A stretch of 64,000 nucleotides of DNA, taken from Kitasatospora sp. SolWspMP-SS2h. GTDB taxonomy: Bacteria > Actinomycetota > Actinomycetes > Streptomycetales > Streptomycetaceae. The stretch's first letter is position 1, and every line of letters begins with the position of its first letter. This document shows, piece by piece, positions 40,085 to 48,466 of this stretch. The position numbers were made by a program, and so were the translations under genes. A model generated the notes under the pieces. That model saw only the letters and a program-made list of their open reading frames with translations. It was not told the origin of the DNA and searched no databases. Where the stretch lies: positions 1 through 64,000 of the forward strand of contig NZ_QLLT01000018.1 in NCBI RefSeq assembly GCF_003259315.1. The letters run 5' to 3'.

Positions 40085-41560
40085 GTGCTCGACCAGCTCG
40101 CCCGCACCCTGCGCGAAGGCGCCTCGCGCCCGGCGCTGCTCACCAGCACCCGCCGCGGCAGCCCCCGGGTGCTCGCCCGGTGCGCGGAGCTGGCCGCGCT
40201 CGCGGACGGGTACGCCGCGGCGCTGCACCACGGGCACGGCCTGCGGCCGGGGGACACCCTGGGGGTGGCGGTGCGCCCGGGGCCGCGGGCCCTCGCCGTG
40301 CTGCTGGCCGCGCACCGGCTGGGCCTGCGCAGCGCGGTGCTGGACCCGGGTGCCGGGCCGGAGGTGCTGCGGGCGCGGCTGGCGCTGGCCCCGCCCGCGC
40401 TGGTCCTGGCGGACTCCGCCGCGCAGGCCGTCGCCGGGTGGGCCCGTCCGCTGGCCCGCCGCGCCCGGCTGGAGCTGCCGCCGCTGGGGGCGCTCGGCCC
40501 GGTGGCGACCGTCGGCCCCCGGCACCCGTGGTGCGCCCGGTCGCTGGCCGGGCACCCGGGGCCCGCCCCGGCCCCGTACGAGGGGGACGGCGACGCGGTG
40601 GTGGTGTTCACCTCGGGCACCACGTCCGCCCCGCGCGCGGTGGTGCACTCGCGGGCCTCGCTCGCCGCCGGGATGCGGGCCGTGGACGCACTGGTGCGCC
40701 CCCGCCCGGGCCGGACGGTGCTCGGCGGGACGACGTTCGTGCTGGTCCCGGCGCTGGCCGCGGGGGCGGTCGTCGCGCTGCCGGCCCGCCGCACCGCCGT
40801 GCTGCAACGCCAGATCGACCGGCTCGCCCCGGACGAGACCTACCTGACGCCGCCCCGGCTGCGGCCCCTGACCAGGCTCACCGGCCGGGTCTGGACCGGG
40901 TCCGCGCCCGCCGACGCCGCGCTGCTGCGCCGGGCCAAGGAGGCGGGGGCGGACGAGGCGTGGGGGGTGTACGCGCTCACCGAGCTGTTCCCGGCCGCGG
41001 CGGTCGAGGAGCGCGACAAGAGCGCCCACGACGGCCCGGGCGACCTGCTCGGCCACCCGCTGCCGGGCGTCCGCACCCGGCTCGGCGCGGACGGCGAATT
41101 GCTGCTCGCCGCCCCGGCCGCCCGCGACCGCTACCTCGGCGAGGACCCGGACCCGTGGGTGCGCACCGGCGACCGGGCCCGTCTCGACCCGGCCGGGCGG
41201 ATCGTGCTGGCCGGTCGGCTCAAGGACATGGTGCTGCGCCGCGCCGAGAACATCTACCCGGGCCTGTACGAGCCCTCGCTGCACCTGCCGGACGTCGAAC
41301 TCGCCGTCCTGGTGGGCGTTCCCGGCCCGGACGGCGACGAGCGCCTGGTCGCCCTGGTCCAGCCCCGCCCCGGCGCCGACCCCCGGCGGCTGCGCGCCGC
41401 CCTGCACGCCCCGCTCGCCCGGATGGGCACCGCCCGCCCCGACGCCCTGCTGCTCGGCCCCGTCCCGCTGACCGGCCGCTCCCGCAAACCCGACCGCGCG
41501 GCGGCCGCCCGCCAGTGCGCCCGCCGCCTCGCCGACCACCCGGCCGGACGGGCGCGCTGA
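40085..41560 (+). CDS. OleC-like AMP-forming acyl ligase
   Basis: 491-residue ANL-superfamily ligase. P-loop FTSGTTSAPRAVVHS near 178-192, adenine motif GVYALTELFPAA near 297-308, the TGD motif VRTGDRARLDPAGR near 358-371 and the hinge GRLKDMVLRRAENIYP near 377-392. OleC enzymes use this fold to convert beta-hydroxy acids to beta-lactones, and the TELFPA in the A5 region resembles the OleC TEALP. It could instead be an acyl-CoA ligase. The GTG at 40085 has GAGGAG 6 nt upstream. It is in the OleA-GT-OleC-P450-OleD run. Confidence 0.75.
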   Translation: MLDQLARTLREGASRPALLTSTRRGSPRVLARCAELAALADGYAAALHHGHGLRPGDTLGVAVRPGPRALAVLLAAHRLGLRSAVLDPGAGPEVLRARLALAPPALVLADSAAQAVAGWARPLARRARLELPPLGALGPVATVGPRHPWCARSLAGHPGPAPAPYEGDGDAVVVFTSGTTSAPRAVVHSRASLAAGMRAVDALVRPRPGRTVLGGTTFVLVPALAAGAVVALPARRTAVLQRQIDRLAPDETYLTPPRLRPLTRLTGRVWTGSAPADAALLRRAKEAGADEAWGVYALTELFPAAAVEERDKSAHDGPGDLLGHPLPGVRTRLGADGELLLAAPAARDRYLGEDPDPWVRTGDRARLDPAGRIVLAGRLKDMVLRRAENIYPGLYEPSLHLPDVELAVLVGVPGPDGDERLVALVQPRPGADPRRLRAALHAPLARMGTARPDALLLGPVPLTGRSRKPDRAAAARQCARRLADHPAGRAR

Positions 41561-41612
41561 CCCCGCCGGACCCGCCCGCCCCCGCCCCCGCCCCCGCCGA
41601 CACCGTCACCCG

Positions 41613-41660
41613 CTGCACCGCTGCACCGCCGCACCGCTGCACCGCCGCACCGCCGCACCG
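41613..41660. repeat. 8-bp tandem repeat (6 units) upstream of the P450 gene
   Basis: Six 8-bp units of CTGCACCG/CCGCACCG fill part of the 125-bp gap between the ligase and the P450 start. The gap before it carries CCCCGC hexamers that begin just after the ligase stop. Confidence 0.8.
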
Positions 41661-41685
41661 CCGACACCCCATCCCGGAGGGCCAG

Positions 41686-42732
41686 TTGACCGCCGCCCGG
41701 CGCGCCGACCGCACGGTCTACCTGCGCAGCCACCCCCTGCTGTTCGCGCTGCTCGCCGCGACCCGGCACCGGCCGGTGCTCCGGCTCGGCCGCACCGTGC
41801 TGGTCCACCACCCGGACGCCTACCGCGAGGTCCTGACCCGCGTCCCGCTCGACCGGACGGCCGAGCGGACCACCGGCGGCACCGCCGCCCGGCTCACCGG
41901 CGGAAGCCTGCTCTTCGACCAGCAGGGGGCCGAACACCGCGCCGCCCGGAGGGAGTTGACGACCCTGCTGGGCCCGGCCGGGGTGGCCGCGCTGCGCCCG
42001 GTCTGGGAGCGGGTCCTGGACCGGCACCTCGGCGGCCTCGACCGGCCCGTCGACCTCGTCCCCGCCGTCCGCGAACTGGCCGGCGCCACCGCCGCGGCGC
42101 TCACCGGCAGCGACGCCCCGCCGGTGCGGCTGGCGCTCGCCGCAGAGCGGGCCGCGGCCGCCACCGCCCGCGCGCACCTGCCCGCCCTGCTGCCCCGCCC
42201 GGGCGGCGCCCGCCGGGCCCGCACGGCCGCCGACCGGTTGAGCGGGCTGCTGCCCGACCCGCGCGACGCGATGCTCGCCGTCGCCGCGGTCAACACCACC
42301 CTCGCCGCCCTGCCGCGCGCCGTCGCCTGGTGCGCCCGCGAGCGGCTCTGGGACCTGGCCCGCGACGACGCCCCGGCGCTGGCCGCCGAACTGCTCCGCC
42401 GCACCGCCGCGTCCCCCGTCCTCCCGCGCGCCGCGGCCGCCGACGCCACCGTGCTCGGCCACCGCGTCCGCCGCGGCGACCGCCTGCTGCTGGTCGCCCG
42501 GCACGCCGCCGAGGCCCAGCACGACACCCCCGCCCACCCGCACGCCACCCTGGCGCCCTTCGGCCTCGGCCCGCACACCTGCCCCGGCGCCGCCCTCGCC
42601 CGCGCCCAACTCGCCACCCTGCTCAGCACCCTGGCCCCGCACCGCCCGCACGCCCTGCGCACCTCCGCGCACCCCGGCAGCGCCCTGCCCTCCTACCGCA
42701 CCTGCGTCATCGGCCCGCCACGCCCCCGTTGA
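41686..42732 (+). CDS. Cytochrome P450 (short, atypical)
   Basis: 348-residue P450, about 50 residues shorter than usual. The haem loop FGLGPHTCPGA (Cys near 301) and the ExxR pair (AAELLRR) are intact. The I-helix reads VAAVNTTLAAL: the Thr that activates oxygen is there, but the usual acidic neighbour is Asn, as in some P450s with altered proton relay or peroxygenase behaviour. The segment after ARHAAEA is compressed. The only plausible start is the TTG at 41686, preceded by GGAGGG 4 nt upstream. Probably oxidises the pathway lipid (inferred from context). Confidence 0.78.
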   Translation: MTAARRADRTVYLRSHPLLFALLAATRHRPVLRLGRTVLVHHPDAYREVLTRVPLDRTAERTTGGTAARLTGGSLLFDQQGAEHRAARRELTTLLGPAGVAALRPVWERVLDRHLGGLDRPVDLVPAVRELAGATAAALTGSDAPPVRLALAAERAAAATARAHLPALLPRPGGARRARTAADRLSGLLPDPRDAMLAVAAVNTTLAALPRAVAWCARERLWDLARDDAPALAAELLRRTAASPVLPRAAAADATVLGHRVRRGDRLLLVARHAAEAQHDTPAHPHATLAPFGLGPHTCPGAALARAQLATLLSTLAPHRPHALRTSAHPGSALPSYRTCVIGPPRPR

Positions 42733-42824
42733 CCCGCGCCCGCGCCCGCGCCCGTCCCGCCACCCCGCCGGCATGCCAACGCCCCCATCACGCCCGCCAT
42801 CCCGCCCGCCCGCGAAGGACCGCC

Positions 42825-43718
42825 GTGCCCCCGTTGACCCTCGCCCTCACCGGCGCCACCGGCTTCTGCGGCGCGCACCTCGCCGCCCTCGCCACCGCCC
42901 AGGGCCACCGGGTGCTGGCCCTCGGCCGCCGCCCCGCCCGGCACGGCGCGCACGTCCGCTGGGACGCCGCCGCGGACACCGCCGCCCCGCCCGAACTGCG
43001 CGCGGCGGACCTGGTGGTGCACTGCGCGGCGGCCGTCGGCGACCACCCCCCGGGCTCCCCCGCCGAACGGGACCAGTACGCCGTCAACGTGCGGGCCACC
43101 CGGCGGCTGCTGGAGGCCGCCGCCGGGACGCCCTTCGTGTTCGTGAGCAGCGCCAGCGTCTACGACCCCCGCCCCGACCGGTCGCTGGTCACCGAGGAGC
43201 ACCCCACCGCCGCCGGCCACCTGAACGCGTACGGGCGGACGAAGGCCCGCGCGGACGCCCTGGCGCTCGCCGCCGGCGCCGTCGTGCTGCGCCCGCGCGC
43301 GGTGTACGGGCCGGGGGACCCGCACCTGGTGCCGCGGCTGCTGGCCGCCGTCCGGTACGGGGTGCTGCCGCTGCCGGGCGGGGACGTCGAGCTGAGCCTG
43401 ACCGCGGTGGAGAACCTCGCCGCGGCGTGCCTGGCCGCCGCCGACTGGCCGCCGGGGGCGTACAACGTCGCCGACCGCGCCCCGTACCGGCGGGACGCGG
43501 CGCTGCGCCGGGTGCTCGCGGCCCACGGCCGCCGGGCCCGGCTGCTGCACGTCCCGCCCCGGCTGGCGGCGCTCGCGGTCGGCCGCCGCCCGCAGGTGAC
43601 GCGCTACGCGCTGGACCAGCTCGCGCACCGCGTGGTGCTGGACACGCGGAAGTCCCGGTCCCGGGGCTTCACCCCGGGCCGGGACCTCGACGACTACCTC
43701 TCCCGCCTCACCGGCTGA
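42825..43718 (+). CDS. OleD-like NAD(P)-dependent SDR (extended, 3-beta-HSD/epimerase type)
   Basis: 297-residue extended short-chain dehydrogenase. Nucleotide-binding ALTGATGFCGAHLA near 6-19, catalytic Ser region FVFVSSASVYD near 103-113, YGRTKA (YxxxK) near 134-139, and the RAVYGPGDPHL motif near 155. OleD reduces the OleA beta-keto acid to a beta-hydroxy acid for OleC. The GTG at 42825 has AAGGA 5 nt upstream. Last gene of the five-gene run; its stop lies in a repeated CGGCTGACCG element that recurs at 43736 and 43752. Confidence 0.8.
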   Translation: MPPLTLALTGATGFCGAHLAALATAQGHRVLALGRRPARHGAHVRWDAAADTAAPPELRAADLVVHCAAAVGDHPPGSPAERDQYAVNVRATRRLLEAAAGTPFVFVSSASVYDPRPDRSLVTEEHPTAAGHLNAYGRTKARADALALAAGAVVLRPRAVYGPGDPHLVPRLLAAVRYGVLPLPGGDVELSLTAVENLAAACLAAADWPPGAYNVADRAPYRRDAALRRVLAAHGRRARLLHVPPRLAALAVGRRPQVTRYALDQLAHRVVLDTRKSRSRGFTPGRDLDDYLSRLTG

Positions 43719-43770
43719 CCGCCGCGCCGTCCCCCCGGCTGACCGTCCCGCCGGCTCACCGTCCCCCGGC

Positions 43771-43809
43771 CGGCGGGCCGGCGGGCCGGCGGGCCGGCGG
43801 GCCGGCGGA
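43771..43809. repeat. 8-bp tandem repeat (about 5 units) between convergent genes
   Basis: Nearly five copies of CGGCGGGC run flush to the stop codon of the DUF5326 gene (43810-43812). Together with the CGGCTGACCG elements spaced 24 and 16 bp apart, the whole interval from the OleD stop to the DUF5326 stop is built on an 8-bp phase. The sequence can also form GC hairpins that may act as a terminator. Confidence 0.85.
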
Positions 43810-44010
43810 CTAGTTCCGGGCGGCCTTCTTGACCAGGATCACCACGACCGCGGCGATGCCGACCAGCACCAGCACGTTGACGGCGAAGCCGACGATGCCG
43901 ACCACCACGCCCACGATGGTCCAGAAGACCTTCCAGGCGATCACCAGCAGCAGGATCGGGACCACGATGTTGCGCACCCACGAGGGCAGCGACTTCCAGA
44001 ACTCGGCCAT
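43810..44010 (-). CDS. DUF5326-like small membrane protein
   Basis: 66-residue protein with two hydrophobic helices (about 13-34 and 38-60: VVPILLLVIAWKVFWTIVGV, VLVLVGIAAVVVILV) and a basic end KKAARN, of the DUF5326 type found in streptomycetes. Function unknown. AAGG lies 7 nt before the ATG at 44010. It is a single gene between the Ole-like operon and tenA. Confidence 0.75.
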   Translation of the reverse strand: MAEFWKSLPSWVRNIVVPILLLVIAWKVFWTIVGVVVGIVGFAVNVLVLVGIAAVVVILVKKAARN

Positions 44011-44175
44011 GTCCGTACCTTCTCCCCTCGGGGTCGGTGCCGGTGTTTCCGGCTGCGTTCCCGCTCCCTCGATCTCGACACTTCGATCGTAGGCGGCGCG
44101 GAGATCCGAAATCGAGGGGCGGCGGCCCGGAGAGAACCCGGAGATCCTTCCCTGACTCCCCGCCGGGGAGAACCC

Positions 44176-44832
44176 TCAGACCGGCCAGGTCTCGCCACGC
44201 CAGGCGGCGTCCCAGAACATCCACTCGTAGCGCGAGGTGGTGGTGAAGTGCCCGACCACGCGCCGCCGTTCGGTCGCCGAGAGCTCCTCGCCGATCCGGT
44301 CGGTGAGGTCCAGGACGCGGCGCACCACGGCCTGGAACTCCTCGTCGCCGTACGCGGCGATCCACTTGGCGTAGAGCGGTTCGGGCGAGGAGCGGCGGGC
44401 CAGCTCCGCGCCGACCCGGGCGTAGATCCAGTAGCAGGGCAGCACGGCGCCGAGCGCCTCGGCGAAGGAGCCGCCGTAGACGGTGGCCAGCAGGTAGCTG
44501 GTGTAGGCCCGGGTGGTGGGCAGCACCGGTTCGTCGTCGACGTCCGGTCCGCCCAGCGCGCCCATGAACTCGCCGTGCATGTCCTGCTCGGCGGCGATCG
44601 CGCCGACCGCTTCGTGGGCGAAGGCCAGCACCTGGTCGTCGCCGGGGGCCTTGGCGGCGCAGACGGCCAGCGCCCGGGCGTAGTCGCGCAGGTAGTGGGC
44701 GTCCTGGACGACGAAGTGGCGGAACGCGTCGCGCGGGAGGGTGCCGTCGGCGAGGCCGAGCAGGAAGGGGTGGTCGAGTATCCGGCGGTAGGTCGGCTCG
44801 GCGGCCGTCCACAGTTCGTCGGTGAGCTTCAC
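44176..44832 (-). CDS. tenA: TenA-family thiaminase II / aminopyrimidine aminohydrolase
   Basis: 218-residue all-helical enzyme that salvages thiamine breakdown products by hydrolysing aminopyrimidines to HMP. The nucleophile Cys is in AVLPCYWIYARVG near 132, the N-terminal acidic pocket in FVVQDAHYLRDYARAL near 40-55, and the catalytic Glu in SRYEWMFWDAAW near 205. The GTG at 44832 has GGAGG 7 nt upstream. It is about 8 kb from thiC and has no obvious TPP riboswitch. Confidence 0.9.
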   Translation of the reverse strand: MKLTDELWTAAEPTYRRILDHPFLLGLADGTLPRDAFRHFVVQDAHYLRDYARALAVCAAKAPGDDQVLAFAHEAVGAIAAEQDMHGEFMGALGGPDVDDEPVLPTTRAYTSYLLATVYGGSFAEALGAVLPCYWIYARVGAELARRSSPEPLYAKWIAAYGDEEFQAVVRRVLDLTDRIGEELSATERRRVVGHFTTTSRYEWMFWDAAWRGETWPV

Positions 44833-44908
44833 GGGTGGTCCTCCTACCGGAACGGCGTGGTGGCGCGGTCGGTCCTCGGGCCGGACGGTCGGTCCTCCGG
44901 CCGGACGG

Positions 44909-45226
44909 TCAGTCCTCCGGCGGGGAGAAGACGACCAGCACCCGCAGTTCCTCGGTGATGTGGTGGAAACGGTGCTCCGTCCCGGCGGGGACGAACACCA
45001 CGCTGCCGCGCCCGACCGTGGCGGTCTCCCGGCCGACGGTGAGTTCGGCCCGGCCGCTGACCACCAGGTAGATCTCGTCCTGGGCGTGCGGGGTCTGCGG
45101 GTCGGTGTCGCCGGGGGAGAGCGCGTACAGGCCGGCGGACATCGTCGGCTGCTTCAGGAAGCGCAGGTACGCGCCGTCGCTCCCGGCGCGCTCGGCGTCG
45201 AGTTCGTCCAGCCGGAACAGCTTCAT
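44909..45226 (-). CDS. Small cupin-fold protein
   Basis: 105-residue single-domain cupin. Motif 1 spans TPHAQDEIYLVVSGRAELTV (His, Asp and Glu in the metal positions). Motif 2 is VVFVPAGTEHRFHHIT. One metal site looks intact, but the reaction is unknown. The ATG at 45226 gives the MKLFRLDEL start. It is upstream of tenA on the same strand with a 76-bp gap, so they may be cotranscribed. Confidence 0.8.
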   Translation of the reverse strand: MKLFRLDELDAERAGSDGAYLRFLKQPTMSAGLYALSPGDTDPQTPHAQDEIYLVVSGRAELTVGRETATVGRGSVVFVPAGTEHRFHHITEELRVLVVFSPPED

Positions 45227-45319
45227 CGGGGCTCGGCTCCTCTCCCGGTCGGGCCCCATTCAACAACACCGGCGCGGGGAGCTTCCTCCCGGCCGTCCGG
45301 GCCTGCCACCATCCGCAGC

Positions 45320-45694
45320 ATGAAGACTTTCGTGATCAAAACGCTCATCAACGCGGTGGCCATCTGGGTCGCCGCCTGGATCGTCACCGGGATCACGCTC
45401 TCGGGGGACGACTGGCAGCACAAGACGCTCACCGTGGTCGCGGTGGCACTGGTCTTCGGGGTGATCAACTTCCTGATCAAGCCGCTGGTGAAGCTGTTCT
45501 CGCTACCGCTGTTCTTCCTCACCCTGGGGTTGATCACCTTCGTGATCAACGCCCTGATGCTCTGGCTGACCTCCTGGGCCTCGGACAAGCTGAGCCTGGA
45601 CTTCCACGTCGAGGGCTTCTGGTCCGCGCTGCTCGGCGCGCTGATCATCAGCCTGGTGTCCTGGGGCCTCAGCCTGGCGCTCAACGACGACTGA
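45320..45694 (+). CDS. Phage-holin-IV/YvlD-family membrane protein
   Basis: 124-residue protein with four hydrophobic helices (TLINAVAIWVAAWIVTGITL, LTVVAVALVFGVINFLIKPL, LFFLTLGLITFVINALMLWL, FWSALLGALIISLVSWGL). The NFLIKPLVKLFSLPLFFLTLG loop is the signature of the YvlD (phage_holin_4_2) family. Members are widespread chromosomal proteins, so a phage origin is not implied. Role in the cell envelope is unclear. Confidence 0.85.
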   Translation: MKTFVIKTLINAVAIWVAAWIVTGITLSGDDWQHKTLTVVAVALVFGVINFLIKPLVKLFSLPLFFLTLGLITFVINALMLWLTSWASDKLSLDFHVEGFWSALLGALIISLVSWGLSLALNDD

Positions 45695-45699
45695 ACACC

Positions 45700-45903
45700 C
45701 TAAGGGCGGCCCACCGGTGCCGGGCCGCCCGGGGACGGCACCCCCAGGGGTTCCATGGCGTGCTCCGGCGGGAGCGAGACGGCCACGGTGGCGACCGCCG
45801 AGCCGACGGCGACGGGCACCGCCGCGCAGACCGTGCCGGGCGCGTACTCCTGGCGCTCCAGCACCGGCGTGGTCGGCCGGACCCGCTCCAGCCGACGCAG
45901 CAC
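45700..45903 (-). pseudogene. Possible remnant of an IclR-type effector domain
   Basis: From a GTG at 45903 the frame reads LRRLERVRPTTPVLERQEYA and PGTVCAAVPVAVGSAVATVA, then VSLPPEHAMEPLG and a Pro/Gly end. The pattern of a helix, EYAPGTVCAAVPV and VATVAVSLP resembles the last strands of IclR-type effector domains. There is no HTH or start with a good ribosome site. Only about 67 codons are present. The end overlaps the hairpin at 45704. This may be a decayed regulator or chance. Confidence 0.3.
45704..45730 (+). terminator. Terminator after the YvlD-like gene
   Basis: GGGCGGCCC pairs with GGGCCGCCC around a 9-nt loop (ACCGGTGCC), 10 bp after the stop at 45694. Confidence 0.75.
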
Positions 45904-46019
45904 GCCGTCGCACCCGGCCGGCGGAACAGATCCCTCCGATTCGTCCCCGTGTGCGAGTTTCGCGCCCGCCGCCGCGCGGGAGACTCCCGCACAACGCTCG
46001 CGCCCCGGAGGTGGCAGCC

Positions 46020-46547
46020 ATGTCGGGCCCGGTCCGTCCTGTCGTCAAACGCACCGCCCGCGCGATCCTGCTGGACGTCGACCCGGACGACCCGCACGCG
46101 CCCGCCTCGCTGGTGCTGATCCGCCGGGTCCGCCCCGGCTCCCCGCACCCGTACTGGATCACGCCCGGCGGCGGCGTCGAGCCCACCGACCCGACGGTGG
46201 TCGCCGCCCTGCACCGCGAGGTGGACGAGGAGTTGGGCGGCAAGGTCACCGACGTGGTGCCCGCCTTCGTCGACACGGTGGCGCAGTCGCACCACGACGA
46301 CGGCACCCCGGCGCACCCGCACGGCGTCAAGGTGCAGCACTTCTTCGTCTGCCGGCTCGCCGGGCTGGACGAGTCCCGCCGGCACGGCCCCGAGGTCGAG
46401 CACCCCAACGGCGAGTACGCGGTCGTCCGGGTCCCGTTCACCCGCGAGGGCGTCACCTCGGTCAACGTGGTCCCGCCCAGCCTGCGCGCCTACCTCGCCG
46501 CCAACATCGAGGGCGTCCGCGCCCTGCTCGCCCCCGACCTCGGCTGA
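46020..46547 (+). CDS. NUDIX hydrolase
   Basis: 175-residue pyrophosphohydrolase. The Nudix box reads GGGVEPTDPTVVAALHREVD followed by EELG: the REVxEE metal ligands are intact, but the upstream Glu of the GX5EX7 spacing is replaced by Pro, with an Asp next to it. The N-terminal strand ARAILLDVDPDDP is typical. Substrate unknown. CGGAGG lies 8 nt before the ATG. Confidence 0.87.
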   Translation: MSGPVRPVVKRTARAILLDVDPDDPHAPASLVLIRRVRPGSPHPYWITPGGGVEPTDPTVVAALHREVDEELGGKVTDVVPAFVDTVAQSHHDDGTPAHPHGVKVQHFFVCRLAGLDESRRHGPEVEHPNGEYAVVRVPFTREGVTSVNVVPPSLRAYLAANIEGVRALLAPDLG

Positions 46548-46559
46548 GCCCCCGCCACC

Positions 46560-48272
46560 TCACCCGTCCCGTCGGTCCTCCCGCGCCGCCAGGTCGTGCC
46601 GGACCCGCCCCTCCGGCACCCCGCAGCGCCGCAGCACCGCCGCCCCGGACCGCACCATCGCCGCCGGGCCGCTCAGGTACGCCGTGAAGCCGTGCCAGGG
46701 CGCGTACCGGGCCACCACCTCCGGCAGGTCCCCGACCAGCGCCCCGACCGGCCCGCCCGGCTGCTCCGACACCACCGGACGCACCGTCAACCAGGAGTGC
46801 TCGGAGGCCAGTTCTCGCAGCTCCTCCAGCCGGTACAGCTCCTCGGCCCGCCGCGCCCCGTAGAACACCTCCACCCGGCGCCCGGCCGCGCCCCGCTCGG
46901 CCACCTCCTCGACCAGCGCGGCGATCGGCCCGATCCCGGTGCCGCCGCCCAGGCACAGCAGGTCTTCCCCCGCCGCGTGGTCCACCGTCATCGCGCCCTC
47001 CGCCGCCCCCAGCCGCAGCACGTCGCCCGGCCGCGCCCGGTGCACCAGCGCGTTGCTCACCCAGCCCGCCGGCACCGCCTTCACGTGCAGCGTCAGCAGC
47101 CCGTCCGGCCGCGGCGCCGAGCCGAACGAGTACGGCCGCCACACCCGCGGCCACCACGGCGTCTCCACCGCCGCCCACTGCCCGGCCCGGAACGGGTACG
47201 CCTGGTCCGGACGGAGCGTCAGCACCGCGACGTCCCGGGTGGCCCGGCGGTGCTCCACCACCTCGGCCTGCCACCACGGCGGGGCCGAGCGGGCCTCCTC
47301 GTCCGCGCCCTCCGCCATCAGCCGGGTCACCAGCGCCAGCAGCCGCCGCCAGGCCGCCTCGGTCCGCTCGTCCCAGCCGCTGCCGCCGTACCGGGCCAGC
47401 GCCGCCACCAGGCAGTCCGCCACCGAGGCGTAGTGCCGGGGCAGCGCCCCGTACGTGCGGTGCCGCCGCCCCAACGGGCCCAGGTACCCGCGCAGTTCCT
47501 CCGGGTCGCCGGCCCGGGACGCGCAGAGCCGCAGCGCCTGGAACAGCCGGGCGCGCTGCTCGTCCATCGCGGCCGGGAACATCGCCCGCAGCTCCGGGTG
47601 GCGCAGGAACAGCAGCGCGTGGAAGTGCGCCATCGCCCGGTCCGCATCCGGTGCCACCGCGGCCAGGCAGGCCCGCACCAGCACCAGGTCCTCGGGTCCC
47701 GGCGGTTGGACCGGCGGCGCGTCCGCCCCGGCCGGCTCCAGCGCGGGCGGCGGCTCGACCGCCGCCGGCACGCCCCAGGCCCGGCTCCACCGGTCGTCCG
47801 GACCGACCCGGTTCGGCCCCGGCGCCGACTGGAACAGCGGCTCGAACGGCACCGGGACGGCCGCCGCGGGCACCGGCACCACCGCGGGCACCGTCGGCGC
47901 CCAGGTCGGCTTCGCCGGCACGGCCGGCACCGGGGTCAGCCCGGCCGGCCCCGTGGCGGCGGTCGGCTCCCCCGACTCCACCGATTCCCCCGGCGGTACC
48001 GGCCCCAGCGGCACCGGGAGCCCGGCGGCGGCCGGGAACGCGGCCGGGAACGGCCCGGGCTCCGGGGCCGGCCCTGACCCGGCGGCGGGCTGCTCCGCCG
48101 GGTCGGACGGCTCCCGCTGCTCCAGGGCGGTCGGAGGTTCGTCCGCCGGCTCGGCCGGGGCGGACGGGGTGGCGGCGGGCTCGGCACCGGAGGGCACGGG
48201 ACCGGCCGCGGTGCCCCGGCCGGCCTCCGCCTTCGACGGCCTGCTCTCCCGGACGAGCTGACGAGCGCTCAA
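46560..48272 (-). CDS. Flavohemoprotein-like NO dioxygenase with long Pro/Ala-rich N-terminus
   Basis: About 570 residues. The first 185 are Pro/Ala/Glu low complexity. A globin domain follows (about 190-325; AMAHFHALLFLRHPELRAMF, proximal His in GRRHRTYGALPRHY). In the B-helix the Tyr of typical flavohemoglobins (FYxxLF) appears as His (FHALLF). The reductase has an FAD site VWRPYSFGSAP and an NAD site LCLGGGTGIGPI, with YLSGPAAMV near the end. It should oxidise NO to nitrate with NAD(P)H, though the B10 change may alter ligand affinity. The start is uncertain: TTG at 48272 is used, because codon bias is lost upstream of it; an ATG at 48383 is in frame. Confidence 0.82.
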   Translation of the reverse strand: MSARQLVRESRPSKAEAGRGTAAGPVPSGAEPAATPSAPAEPADEPPTALEQREPSDPAEQPAAGSGPAPEPGPFPAAFPAAAGLPVPLGPVPPGESVESGEPTAATGPAGLTPVPAVPAKPTWAPTVPAVVPVPAAAVPVPFEPLFQSAPGPNRVGPDDRWSRAWGVPAAVEPPPALEPAGADAPPVQPPGPEDLVLVRACLAAVAPDADRAMAHFHALLFLRHPELRAMFPAAMDEQRARLFQALRLCASRAGDPEELRGYLGPLGRRHRTYGALPRHYASVADCLVAALARYGGSGWDERTEAAWRRLLALVTRLMAEGADEEARSAPPWWQAEVVEHRRATRDVAVLTLRPDQAYPFRAGQWAAVETPWWPRVWRPYSFGSAPRPDGLLTLHVKAVPAGWVSNALVHRARPGDVLRLGAAEGAMTVDHAAGEDLLCLGGGTGIGPIAALVEEVAERGAAGRRVEVFYGARRAEELYRLEELRELASEHSWLTVRPVVSEQPGGPVGALVGDLPEVVARYAPWHGFTAYLSGPAAMVRSGAAVLRRCGVPEGRVRHDLAAREDRRDG

Positions 48273-48466
48273 GAGAATCGTTTCGCTTCCGATCGACCTG
48301 TGTACTGACGCCCCAGCACAGTGACACCGACCGCACAGCTCATCCGACGAATCCGGGGAACCCCGGACATCCGGGCCGTCCACCCGCTACCCTCACCCGC
48401 CGGGCGGCGCCCCCGTGGAGCCCGGCCGGACCCCACGGCACACCACCGCGCACCACCGCACGCCCC

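Noticed and set aside
39271-42732. An open frame spanning the glycosyltransferase, ligase and P450 genes.
   Set aside because: Only the last 348 codons (P450) are meaningful; the rest is an Arg/Pro-rich off-frame shadow of two genes in other frames.
45320-45694. Prophage holin
   Set aside because: The YvlD/phage_holin_4_2 family is mostly chromosomal and no phage genes are nearby.
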